DNA from: DATGHS01 sp035307785
GTDB lineage: Bacteria > Planctomycetota > Planctomycetia > Gemmatales > Gemmataceae
DNA length: 8,145 nucleotides
Direction of reading: 5' to 3'
Assembly (NCBI GenBank): GCA_035307785.1
Contig: DATGHS010000306.1
Location: 1-8,145 of the forward strand
Part shown: positions 1-7,111 of the stretch, piece by piece
How positions within the stretch are numbered: position 1 is the first letter of the stretch
Layout of the letters: every line of letters begins with the position of its first letter
The notes under the pieces: model-generated
What the model saw: the letters and a program-made list of their open reading frames with translations, nothing else
Databases searched by the model: none
Told to the model about the DNA's origin: nothing
Position numbers and translations under genes: made by a program

Positions 1-529
1 CTGGTTTTGGGATTTCGGCGGCGGCCTACTGACCGATCTGATGGTCCACTGGATCGACGTGGCCTACTGGTTCCTGGCACTGGAACATCCGCTCGAAGCG
101 GTGTCGATTGGCACGCACACCGTGAGCAAGGACGTGTGGGAGACGCCCGACACGATTCAAACGATCTTCCTCTACCCGAATGATCTTCAATTGCACTTCG
201 AAGGCACGTTCAGCAATGCTCGGGCCGGCGCCATGATCGAATTCATGGGCAGCGATGCGACACTGTACATCGACCGCGGCCGGTATGAACTTCAGCCCGA
301 ACGCGGCAAGGGCAAACCGGACGAGATGGTCCTGGGCACCGGTCCGAAAGGAAAAGACTTCTACGACAAACCCGACGGCGAATTGCTGCACCTGACAAAC
401 TGGATCGAGTGCGTGCGCAGCCGGCAAAAGCCGAATGCCCCGGCCGAAGCCGGCGTGGCCGCGGCCGCGGCCGCACACATGGGGAATCAGGCGTATCGCA
501 CGAATGCGGTGGCGATGTGGAAGAAGTGA
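1..529 (+). CDS. Gfo/Idh/MocA family oxidoreductase, C-terminal part (5' end outside window)
   Basis: The frame is open from base 2 to the TGA at 527-529, giving about 175 residues, so this is the C-terminal half of a protein that begins before the window. It opens with WFWDFGGGLLTD, then MVHWIDVAYWF, the conserved C-terminal-domain segment of Gfo/Idh/MocA NAD(P)-dependent oxidoreductases; the His-x-x-Asp pair in it is usually part of the sugar-binding active site. The rest (IEFMGSDATLYIDRGRYEL, then a short Trp-Ile-Glu-Cys-Val-Arg-Ser helix) fits the beta-sheet domain and closing helices of the family. The N-terminal Rossmann fold and catalytic EKP lysine are off the window, so cofactor and substrate cannot be judged. 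Planctomycetes carry many paralogues, often exported and acting on sugars. A six-alanine run sits near the C-terminus. Family call is secure; specific function unknown. Confidence 0.9.
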   Translation, partial: WFWDFGGGLLTDLMVHWIDVAYWFLALEHPLEAVSIGTHTVSKDVWETPDTIQTIFLYPNDLQLHFEGTFSNARAGAMIEFMGSDATLYIDRGRYELQPERGKGKPDEMVLGTGPKGKDFYDKPDGELLHLTNWIECVRSRQKPNAPAEAGVAAAAAAHMGNQAYRTNAVAMWKK

Positions 530-554
530 GTACGTTGAAGGTATAATTGAGGGC

Positions 555-560
555 GGAGGT
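555..560 (+). promoter_or_regulatory. Ribosome-binding site of the DUF4058 gene
   Basis: GGAGGT lies 5 bases before the GTG at 566. It decides the start: there is no ATG nearby in this frame, and translation from this GTG gives MPIHDWTRV, the expected family N-terminus. Confidence 0.75.
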
Positions 561-565
561 GTACC

Positions 566-1327
566 GTGCCGATTCACGACTGGACGCGCGTGCCTTCGGG
601 CTTGTTCCACGATTTCCATCAGACGTGGACAATTCAAATAAAGATGGCGTTAAACTCGGGCCGCTTGCCCAAGGGATTATCCGCGATGGTGGAACAGCGA
701 GCCGGTTCAAAGGAACCGGATGTCTTGACGGTGGAATCCAGATTAAAGAAACCGCGCTCGGATGAGGACAACAATTCGTCAGTTTTGACCCTTGATCGCC
801 CTGCTGCCAGTATTGTCCGGCGTACAACCAAGGAAATCTACGCTGGGCGCGCGAATCGTATTGTGGTCAAACATCATCTTGGTCGGATTGTGGCAGCGAT
901 CGAAATCGTCTCGCCGGGCAACAAGGATAGCCGCGCAGCTTTTCGTGATTTTGTCGAAAAGACAATTGTCTTTCTGCGTCAAGGAATTCACCTCCTGATT
1001 GTTGATCTGTTTCCGCCATCGCCGCGTGATCCATTTGGAATTCACAAGGCAATCTGGGACGAGATTCACGAGGAAGATTTTGTTTTCCCGAAAGGGAAAG
1101 ACCGAATTCTCGCTTCCTATGAAGCCGGCGGCGAGAAGGTAGCCTATGTTGAGCCAGTTGCGGTTGGAGATTCGCTCCCCGACATGCCGCTCTTTCTGGC
1201 CACGGGAATGCACATCAAGGTACCACTCGAATCTACTTACCAAAGCACGTGGAATGCTACTCCCGAAGAGATGAGAACGGCGGTAGAAACCGGCATCATG
1301 CCGGAGTCGGATGCTGACGGTGATTAG
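566..1327 (+). CDS. DUF4058 family protein
   Basis: This 253-residue protein starts at a GTG and ends at TAG 1325-1327. It is full length for the DUF4058 (PF13267-type) family. The N-terminus MPIHDWTRVPSGLFHDFH matches a planctomycete version of the family. PDVLTVE follows at residues 51-57. The core is IEIVSPGNK at 112-120, then a Lys at 132 and a hydrophobic strand GIHLLIVDLFPP at 140-151, with DPFGIHKAIWDE at 155-166 and YVEPVAVGDSLPDMPLFL at 194-211. There is no signal peptide or membrane segment, so it is probably cytoplasmic. The family has no established biochemical role. It sits 36 bases behind the oxidoreductase on the same strand and could be co-transcribed, but a functional link is not implied. 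Its middle is clearly less GC-rich than its neighbours (about 47% over bases 961-1080). The layout of conserved residues recalls Uma2/DUF820 proteins, which is inference. Confidence 0.9.
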   Translation: MPIHDWTRVPSGLFHDFHQTWTIQIKMALNSGRLPKGLSAMVEQRAGSKEPDVLTVESRLKKPRSDEDNNSSVLTLDRPAASIVRRTTKEIYAGRANRIVVKHHLGRIVAAIEIVSPGNKDSRAAFRDFVEKTIVFLRQGIHLLIVDLFPPSPRDPFGIHKAIWDEIHEEDFVFPKGKDRILASYEAGGEKVAYVEPVAVGDSLPDMPLFLATGMHIKVPLESTYQSTWNATPEEMRTAVETGIMPESDADGD

Positions 1328-1352
1328 GCGGTGGTTCTGAATCACCCTTTTT
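1319..1352 (+). terminator. Possible intrinsic terminator after the DUF4058 gene
   Basis: GGTGATT (1319-1325) pairs perfectly with AATCACC (1340-1346) around a 14-base loop, and TTTTT follows at 1348-1352. The T run is on the plus-strand side only, so it would serve the DUF4058 transcript. The stem includes the beginning of the DUF4058 stop codon and the stop codon of the convergent dehydrogenase gene. The stem is short (7 bp) and AU-containing and the loop is long, so efficiency is uncertain. Confidence 0.4.
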
Positions 1353-2685
1353 CCACCCGGCACGTCGGCGAGTGTATGCCGGCCAGCGCGTTGCGCGTGT
1401 CGACAATGAGCCGGGAATGTTTGGCAAGCCAGCGGTAGTCAATGCAGGAGTGGTCGGTCACGATCAGGAAGCAGTCCTGACTCGCGGCGAATTCTTCCGT
1501 AAGCGGCGAGCTTTCCAGCTGAATCTGGTGATGCCGCATTTTCGGCAACACGGGAACGTACGGGTCGTGATAGCTCACTTCGGCCCCGCGGGCTTGCAGC
1601 ATTTCCAAAATGGTGAAGGCCGGCGATTCGCGCGGGTCGTCCACGTTCTTCTTGTAAGCGACACCGAGAACGCAAATCTTGCTCCCTTTGAGCGCCTTGC
1701 CGTCTTCGTTTAGCGCTTCGCCGGTGCGGCGAATGACGTAGTTCGGCATCGCGGTGTTGATCTCGCCGGCCAGCTCGATGAAGCGCGTGCACACGCCGTG
1801 CTTGCGAGCGATCCAGGTGAGGTAGAACGGATCAATGGGGATGCAATGTCCGCCTAGCCCCGGGCCGGGATAAAACGCCTGGTAGCCAAACGGTTTCGAT
1901 TTCGCGGCCTCGATCACTTCCCACACGTCGATGCCCATGGAATCGAAGATCACTTTTAGCTCATTTACGAGGGCAATGTTGACGGCGCGATACGTGTTCT
2001 CCAGTATCTTGCACGCTTCGGCCACGCGGGTGCTGCTGACCGGAATCACGCCTTCCACGACTGTTTCGTACAATGCCACGGCCAATTCCCGGCTGACGGC
2101 ATTCATGCCGCCGACCACTTTCGGAATGTTGCGCGTGGAATAAACCGGATTGCCCGGGTCTTCGCGCTCGGGGCTGAACGCGAGGAAGAAATCGACGCCG
2201 GCTCGCAAGCCGGACTTTTCCAAAATCGGCTTGAGCAAGTCTTCCGTCGTGCCTGGATAGGTCGTGCTTTCTAGCACGATCAACTGGCCCAGGCGGATGT
2301 GATCCTTCAGCATCCGAGCCGTGCCTTCGATGTACGACAGATCGGGCTCACGAGTTTCGGTAAGCGGAGTCGGCACACAGATGACAATGACATCGGCATC
2401 GCGGAAGCAGCCGGCGTCGGCCGTGGCCGAAAAGCGCTCGGAATCGCGCAATTCGCTGATCCGCTGACTGGAGATGTGCCGGATATAGCTCTCGCCGGCC
2501 TTGAGCCGAGCGATTTTTTCCTCGTCGATGTCAAAGCCGACGACGTTGAACCCGCCCCAGGCGAATGTTTCCGCCAGCGGCAGCCCGACGTAGCCCAGAC
2601 CGATGATGCTGACGGTGGCCGTGCGCAAACGCAAACGCTGGAGAAGTTGGTCTGCGAGCGACGATTTGGTCTTCAGCGGCGTCAT
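1342..2685 (-). CDS. wbpA: Nucleotide-sugar dehydrogenase, WbpA-like UDP-N-acetylglucosamine 6-dehydrogenase
   Basis: This 447-residue cytosolic enzyme of the UDP-glucose/GDP-mannose dehydrogenase superfamily oxidises C6 of a UDP-sugar to the carboxylate with two NAD+. Visible features: N-terminal Rossmann motif GLGYVG (29-34), VPTPL (104-108), ESTTYPGTTE (139-148), SPERE (171-175), the helix around Lys226 and Asn230 (KILENTYRAVNIALVNEL), the catalytic-cysteine motif GLGGHCIPIDP with Cys281, and the C-terminal UDP-binding domain beginning near GVAYKKNVDDPRESP (341-355). The GYQAFYPGPGLGGHC version and the length are those of the WbpA/TviB branch (UDP-GlcNAc or UDP-GalNAc to the uronic acid) rather than of UDP-glucose dehydrogenases; I prefer UDP-GlcNAc, but sequence alone does not exclude WecC-like UDP-ManNAc. 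The product feeds O-antigen, capsule or exopolysaccharide synthesis. The ATG at 2685 has AAGGAG 5 bases upstream. It lies downstream of the TPR gene on the same strand, with a hairpin between them. Confidence 0.9.
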   Translation of the reverse strand: MTPLKTKSSLADQLLQRLRLRTATVSIIGLGYVGLPLAETFAWGGFNVVGFDIDEEKIARLKAGESYIRHISSQRISELRDSERFSATADAGCFRDADVIVICVPTPLTETREPDLSYIEGTARMLKDHIRLGQLIVLESTTYPGTTEDLLKPILEKSGLRAGVDFFLAFSPEREDPGNPVYSTRNIPKVVGGMNAVSRELAVALYETVVEGVIPVSSTRVAEACKILENTYRAVNIALVNELKVIFDSMGIDVWEVIEAAKSKPFGYQAFYPGPGLGGHCIPIDPFYLTWIARKHGVCTRFIELAGEINTAMPNYVIRRTGEALNEDGKALKGSKICVLGVAYKKNVDDPRESPAFTILEMLQARGAEVSYHDPYVPVLPKMRHHQIQLESSPLTEEFAASQDCFLIVTDHSCIDYRWLAKHSRLIVDTRNALAGIHSPTCRVEKG

Positions 2686-2690
2686 GCCTT

Positions 2691-2696
2691 CTCCTT
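2691..2696 (-). promoter_or_regulatory. Ribosome-binding site of the nucleotide-sugar dehydrogenase gene
   Basis: On the minus strand AAGGAG precedes the ATG at 2685 by 5 bases, which supports that start. It lies just downstream of the hairpin at 2710-2739, with 13 bases between them. Confidence 0.75.
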
Positions 2697-2704
2697 GGTG
2701 AGTG

Positions 2705-2739
2705 GTGAAAAAGCCCAGGGACTTCTTTCCCTGGGCTTT
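2705..2739 (-). terminator. Intrinsic terminator (or attenuator) after the TPR gene
   Basis: AAAGCCCAGGGA on the minus strand (2739-2728) pairs over 12 bp without mismatch with TCCCTGGGCTTT (2721-2710), with a 6-base loop at 2722-2727. The T run is continuous from the stem into the tail (TTTTT from 2712 to 2708). The hairpin begins 11 bases after the TPR stop codon at 2751-2753. This is a classic Rho-independent terminator for minus-strand transcription. Because the dehydrogenase ATG is only 24 bases beyond the stem, partial read-through is a real possibility. Confidence 0.8.
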
Positions 2740-2750
2740 CGAGGCTTTGC

Positions 2751-5700
2751 TTACAAGCTCTTCAATTCTTCAAAGCTCGGTACATCCGCCGGGTGCAGGT
2801 CGCGCTGATCGATGCCGTAACGCACTGCCAAATGGAATGCCTCCTTGGCGCCGGCCTGGTTCGCGCTCATCTCGCGCGCCAGAGCAAGGTGGAAGTAACG
2901 CATCGCCGTGGGCGAATCGGCGATGGCGTCTTCCAAATCCTGAATCGCTTCGGCCGGCCGATTCAGGGCCAAATAAACCTTGGCCCGGGTGTCCAGCAAA
3001 TCGATCATTGGACCGGCCACGGCGATGGCGCGGTGAACCTTTTCCAGCGCTTCTTCCGATGGCCCACGGCACGCGAGCACCCAGGCCAGGTTATTCAGGG
3101 CGACGATGTTGTTCGGGTCCTTTGTTAGCAACTTTCGGTAGCGCGCTTCGGCGCCGGTGAAGTCGTGCTGCAATTCCCGCAGGTCGGCGAAATGAAGTTC
3201 CAGATCCACCAGCGGTTGATCCTTCCCAGCTTCTTTTAGCCACGTCTCGAACTCCTTGCAGCGCGCGACCGAAGCATGGCCGGAGCGCAGGGCCGCAATC
3301 ACCGCCGATGCTTTCAGGCCCAAGGGCAAGGGCGGCTTGATGTGATCGATCATGTCGAGCGCTGGCTGCATCTCGCCGGTGTGGCTCATCAGATCGGCCA
3401 TGCGAATTATGGCATCAGGCTTCTGTGCGGCGCAGGATTGATAGAGCTGAAGCGCCAGCTGCTTCAGGCGCTGCTGCGTGTTCGGTTGATTCGCCGGCTG
3501 CTGTATGCCGCGGGTGAATTCATCGAGGAGCGTGGCGGCGGTGTAGGCGCGATTGGCCGCATCAATCGATTGCGGCGCGGCCCGGTTCACGTAATCGCTC
3601 AGATAGAGCAGCGTGCGCTCGATGTCGCCACGAAGAAAATGCTGTCGCGCTTGCAAGGTCACGGTCGCCGCATCATTCGGCGCCAGCTTTTCCAGCCGGG
3701 CCAACGGCGGCGAGGCTTGATCGAGCTTACCGAGTTGGAGCAACCGGCGGGCATAATGCACCAGCGCCGCCGGGTCTTTGGGATCCGCGTCCACTACGGC
3801 CCGGTATTGTTTATCGGCCTTGTCCCATTCTTTTTCGGCATCGTACAGGCGAGCCAGTGAAAAGCGGTCTTCGCGCACCGACTGCGGGCTTTGCACAATC
3901 TTTTCGAGCAGTTCAATCGCCTGACGGCGCGGCGAGGGGTTCGTGTTGCTTCCCGGCGGTTCATGCGACAGCAACACCACGTGCGCCCGCATGTCTTCCA
4001 GGTTCGGGCCAAGCTCCGATTCGTTTTTCGCCAGGAGTTCATACCCGCGCTGGAAGCCTTCGGCTTTGCGGTCCATAGTGCCGAGAATCGCCAGATTGCG
4101 GCGAGCCCAGGCGACATCGTCCTTGGCCAAATTCCCCGGCTGCGCGATAATGCGGCCGAAAAGTTCAATTGCTTTTGACGTCCGGCCGAGCTGTAAGAGC
4201 AAGCGAGCGTAACGGTGTAACCAATCGGAATTGATGGGCTTTATCTCGAGCGCTTTACCATACTCAGTCAAAGCCTCGTCGTATTGATGCGCGATCTCCA
4301 GGCAGGCCGCGACGGTGGCTGCGGCCTTCTCGGCCGGCACGCGCTTGCGGGCTTCGCCCATCTGTTGGCGCGCCTCGTCGAGTTGGCCTTCGAGCACCAG
4401 GGCTTGCACCAGCGTGGTCCACGCTTCCGGCAACTGGCCGCCCAAATCCGTGGCCTTGCGAAATTCGGCAATCGCGCCGGCATGGTCACCGGTGTCCCAG
4501 AGCATCTTCCCGAGCCAGATGCGGTCGTGTGGATCCAGCGATTCCCGACCGACCGAAGCCTGAATATGTTGCCGCATGGTGTCGTTCGGCAACAGCGGCG
4601 ATACGAGTTGCAACATTTGCCGGCGCCGCTCGGGTGAGAGCGAGCCCTGCTTCACTTGCTGCAAGACCTTCTCGGCTTCCTTCTCCTGCTTGGAATCCAC
4701 GAGCAAGCGCACCAATTGGCCGTAGCAGCGCAAGTCGGTGTCGCCCAGTTCGATCGCTTTGCGATACGATTCGATGGCATGGACCTTATCTTGCTCCAAT
4801 TCCGCAAGCTGTCCGAGTGCCTGGTGAACCGGCGGCCAATTCGGCCGCTGCTCCAGCACGCCCATTAAGAAACTGCGGGCCCGAGCGGTAGCGCTGGCAT
4901 CACCTTCTTCGGCAAGGAAAAGCTGGCAGCGCGCTTCGAGCATGGGCAAGCTGGTGCCGCCGGCCGGTTCGATCCGCCGAATCTCCATAAGCCCTTGCTG
5001 TGCGCCGACCTTGTCTTTCTCTTGAATCGCGATTTCGAAAAGGTTTCGCCGGCTCAGCAGGTCGCCGGGTCGTTGATCCGCCAGTTGCCGGTAGAGTCGC
5101 TTGGCGTTCGTGAAGTCGTGGGCGGCGTAGTACATGTCGGCCAGCCCTTCGCGCAGTTGTCGAATTTGTTCTGCGGTGTATCCTTCGCCGGGCTGCTCCA
5201 ACTCGCGGAAACCTCGCTGCACGTCGGCCGGCGAACGATTGAGCAACAGCGCCGCGCGCTTCAAGCGCAGCTCCACCGCATCGCCCATCGCGGCCTTCGC
5301 TTCATCCAGCGCGGCCAGGCCTTTCTGACTGTTTTGCTCCGAGGCGTGCGCGTATTGCAGCCACAAGCGCACTTCCTTCGGGGCCTTGCCACAGGCGGCT
5401 TTCAGAAGATTTACGGCCTGCGGCAACTGATTGCGGGCCAGCAGCAAGTCGGACTGGGCCAAAACCGTATCCACGTCGTCGGGCAGTTTCTGGGTGAGCG
5501 CTTGCACGGCCTGCTGAATTTGCTCCCACGATTGCTTGTCGTCCGGGTCGCGCCGTTTGCGCGAAATCATGAGGCGAACCATGTCGGCCAGGGCGGTGAA
5601 CGGCGGGTTCGGGAAATTCAGCATCTGCTGGTATTCCTGGATCGCCTCATTCAGCCGCCCCAGGCTCGCGTACAGCGTGGCCAGTCCCTGCCGGGCCAGC

Positions 5701-7010
5701 ACGTTTTGCGCGTCGAATTCGAGAGCCCGCGTCAGACTTTCCTGTTGCCGGTCGGTGTCGTTCAGGTGCCGAAAACAAACGGCCAGCAAGAGGTTCAATT
5801 GCACCGACAGATCGGCATTGGTTCGGGCTTCGGTGCGCAACTTCTCCAGCAAGCCCACGGCCTCAACCCAGTGCTCCTGTTCCACGGCGATTCGAGCGGT
5901 GAGGTATCGTATGCGATCATCGCGCACGCCCTTGTTCTTCAAGTCGGAAATGATCTTGTCCACCTGGTCGAACATCTTGCCCTGGATGAGTAGTTCGGCA
6001 AGAGCGGTGTGCAATTCGTAGTCGTCCGGGCAATGCTCGATGGCGGTCTGGAGCAGCTGCCGGGCGGCATCGCGCTGTTTGAGGTGGTATTGGATCCAGG
6101 CCAGATGACGATACATGCGGGCGTCATCGGGATAAAGTTGAATCCCTTTTTCGAGCAGCTTCACCGCTTCGGCAATGTGCTTATTCTCTTGGTCCACTGC
6201 GACCTTCTCGTGTTCCGCCAGGGCCTTCTCGTGTTCCACTCGGGCCGCCAATAAAATCGCTTCGGCGTTCTCCGGCGCCAATTGAATGGCCTGGGCGACG
6301 TCTTCGTCATACTTGCCCAGTTTGTTTTCCATCATGTAGCGCGCCCGCGCCAGGTGCGCTTCTGGCGACTGGCCGTGCTGCACGATCATCGCGTCGATGA
6401 CGGCATCGGCTTCCGGGTTGCGATTCAGCCGCTGCCGCAGAATGCGGGCCAGCAGTTCGTGGCTGTGGATTTGTTCGGGCGGAAAGCGGATCGCTTGCCG
6501 TAGCGCGTCGGCCGCTTCTTCATACTTGGCCGTGGCTTCCAGGCATAGTCCCCGGAGTTGCCAGATTTCGCCGTCTTGCGGGAAGTCTTTTTGAAGCTGG
6601 TCGAGATGAGCCATCGCGTCGTTGTAGCGGCGCATGCGCGGCAGCATGTAAAGCTTGACGATGCGCCGGCGCACGTCGCTGCGGCTCGGGTCGCCTTTGA
6701 GCGCTTCTTCGTAGAGGAAGATGATGGAATTCGGATTGCGCGAACCGACCGCTTGCTTTTCCAGGCTCTTTTCCAGCATCGCGCCAAAGGCGATGCGCGT
6801 GTCCTGATCCGCGGGGCGAAATTCGAGGTATTGGCTGTAGAAGAGGGCGGCGCGCTCGATCTGGCCTTCGTCGCGGGCGTGCTCGGCTTGCCACAGCAAA
6901 GCGCGGGCAATTCGGTCTTGCTGGAATCGGTGCAGGAGGTATAGGCCGCTGCCGGCAAGCGTGAAGACGGCGAGCAAAATCAGCAGGAATCTCACGTTGA
7001 GTTTTCGCAT
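2751..7010 (-). CDS. Giant membrane-anchored tetratricopeptide-repeat protein, PrsT-like in architecture
   Basis: This is a 1419-residue protein. Residues 1-6 are basic, then one hydrophobic segment spans about 7-27, followed by HRFQQDR, so it is either an N-terminal membrane anchor with a periplasmic body or an uncleaved signal sequence. Almost all the rest is tandem TPR-like helix pairs, more than 20 by eye. Clear 34-residue units are near 147-180, 215-248, 297-330, 437-470, 617-650, 725-758, 829-862, 897-930, 1045-1080, 1270-1300 and 1301-1370. A typical unit reads ALVHYARRLLQLGKLDQAS. The C-terminal part (NNLAWVLA, then LDTRAKVYLALNRPAEAI, then RYFHLALARE) resembles the end of planctomycete TPR proteins related to PEP-CTERM/EPS-system TPR proteins (PrsT). 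TPR arrays are protein-binding scaffolds; no enzymatic domain is visible. The ATG at 7010 lacks a good Shine-Dalgarno sequence, but the hydrophobic N-terminus supports it. It lies downstream of a PEP-CTERM gene and upstream of a nucleotide-sugar dehydrogenase. TPR call is firm; PrsT relationship is tentative. Confidence 0.88.
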   Translation of the reverse strand: MRKLNVRFLLILLAVFTLAGSGLYLLHRFQQDRIARALLWQAEHARDEGQIERAALFYSQYLEFRPADQDTRIAFGAMLEKSLEKQAVGSRNPNSIIFLYEEALKGDPSRSDVRRRIVKLYMLPRMRRYNDAMAHLDQLQKDFPQDGEIWQLRGLCLEATAKYEEAADALRQAIRFPPEQIHSHELLARILRQRLNRNPEADAVIDAMIVQHGQSPEAHLARARYMMENKLGKYDEDVAQAIQLAPENAEAILLAARVEHEKALAEHEKVAVDQENKHIAEAVKLLEKGIQLYPDDARMYRHLAWIQYHLKQRDAARQLLQTAIEHCPDDYELHTALAELLIQGKMFDQVDKIISDLKNKGVRDDRIRYLTARIAVEQEHWVEAVGLLEKLRTEARTNADLSVQLNLLLAVCFRHLNDTDRQQESLTRALEFDAQNVLARQGLATLYASLGRLNEAIQEYQQMLNFPNPPFTALADMVRLMISRKRRDPDDKQSWEQIQQAVQALTQKLPDDVDTVLAQSDLLLARNQLPQAVNLLKAACGKAPKEVRLWLQYAHASEQNSQKGLAALDEAKAAMGDAVELRLKRAALLLNRSPADVQRGFRELEQPGEGYTAEQIRQLREGLADMYYAAHDFTNAKRLYRQLADQRPGDLLSRRNLFEIAIQEKDKVGAQQGLMEIRRIEPAGGTSLPMLEARCQLFLAEEGDASATARARSFLMGVLEQRPNWPPVHQALGQLAELEQDKVHAIESYRKAIELGDTDLRCYGQLVRLLVDSKQEKEAEKVLQQVKQGSLSPERRRQMLQLVSPLLPNDTMRQHIQASVGRESLDPHDRIWLGKMLWDTGDHAGAIAEFRKATDLGGQLPEAWTTLVQALVLEGQLDEARQQMGEARKRVPAEKAAATVAACLEIAHQYDEALTEYGKALEIKPINSDWLHRYARLLLQLGRTSKAIELFGRIIAQPGNLAKDDVAWARRNLAILGTMDRKAEGFQRGYELLAKNESELGPNLEDMRAHVVLLSHEPPGSNTNPSPRRQAIELLEKIVQSPQSVREDRFSLARLYDAEKEWDKADKQYRAVVDADPKDPAALVHYARRLLQLGKLDQASPPLARLEKLAPNDAATVTLQARQHFLRGDIERTLLYLSDYVNRAAPQSIDAANRAYTAATLLDEFTRGIQQPANQPNTQQRLKQLALQLYQSCAAQKPDAIIRMADLMSHTGEMQPALDMIDHIKPPLPLGLKASAVIAALRSGHASVARCKEFETWLKEAGKDQPLVDLELHFADLRELQHDFTGAEARYRKLLTKDPNNIVALNNLAWVLACRGPSEEALEKVHRAIAVAGPMIDLLDTRAKVYLALNRPAEAIQDLEDAIADSPTAMRYFHLALAREMSANQAGAKEAFHLAVRYGIDQRDLHPADVPSFEELKSL
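6203..6237 (-). repeat. Short tandem duplication inside the TPR gene (21-base period)
   Basis: The 14-base word CCTTCTCGTGTTCC (plus-strand reading) occurs at 6203-6216 and again, identically, at 6224-6237, a 21-base period. It encodes a repeated heptad, EHEKALA then EHEKVAV, at residues about 259-272. The heptads sit between two TPR units and lengthen the helical region there. Confidence 0.7.
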
Positions 7011-7050
7011 GCCACATCCATCCGCGCGAGTTGGGATTTATCAAGAAGCG

Positions 7051-7091
7051 AAAAGCGCTGCCCATCCCGAAGGGGAGAACGGGATGGGCAG
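7051..7091 (-). terminator. Intrinsic terminator after the PEP-CTERM gene
   Basis: CTGCCCATCCCG on the minus strand (7091-7080) pairs perfectly over 12 bp with CGGGATGGGCAG (7069-7058); the loop is 10 bases (7070-7079). After the stem comes CGC and then TTTT (7054-7051). The hairpin starts 20 bases after the stop codon of the PEP-CTERM gene. The T run is short and offset by three bases, so it could also be an RNA 3'-end stabiliser. The remaining bases to the TPR start (7011-7050) show no convincing promoter or Shine-Dalgarno sequence. Confidence 0.65.
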
Positions 7092-7111
7092 GAACAGCAC
7101 CGAAGGGGGCT

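Noticed and set aside
542..547. Perfect TATAAT between the oxidoreductase and DUF4058 genes
   Set aside because: No -35-like sequence sits about 17 bases upstream (519-524 reads GGAAGA). A start some 7 bases downstream would fall in the Shine-Dalgarno sequence, leaving too short a leader. Most likely chance.
26..637. Minus-strand open frame (203 codons) opposite the oxidoreductase
   Set aside because: It is antisense to a clear Gfo/Idh/MocA frame and spans the gap and start of the DUF4058 gene. The translation has no family features.
3276..3860. Plus-strand open frame (194 codons) opposite the TPR gene
   Set aside because: An Arg-rich shadow frame of the TPR gene with no domain and no supporting signals.
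4995..5993. Long plus-strand open frame (332 codons) antisense to the TPR gene
   Set aside because: It lies wholly opposite a well-supported TPR coding sequence. Its product is Gln/Leu/His/Val-rich with no recognisable domain, as expected for an open antisense frame in GC-rich DNA, and no ribosome-binding site stands out.
7011..7050. Possible promoter (GATAAA-like element) just before the TPR gene
   Set aside because: No acceptable -35 box pairs with it at proper spacing, so it cannot be separated from background.
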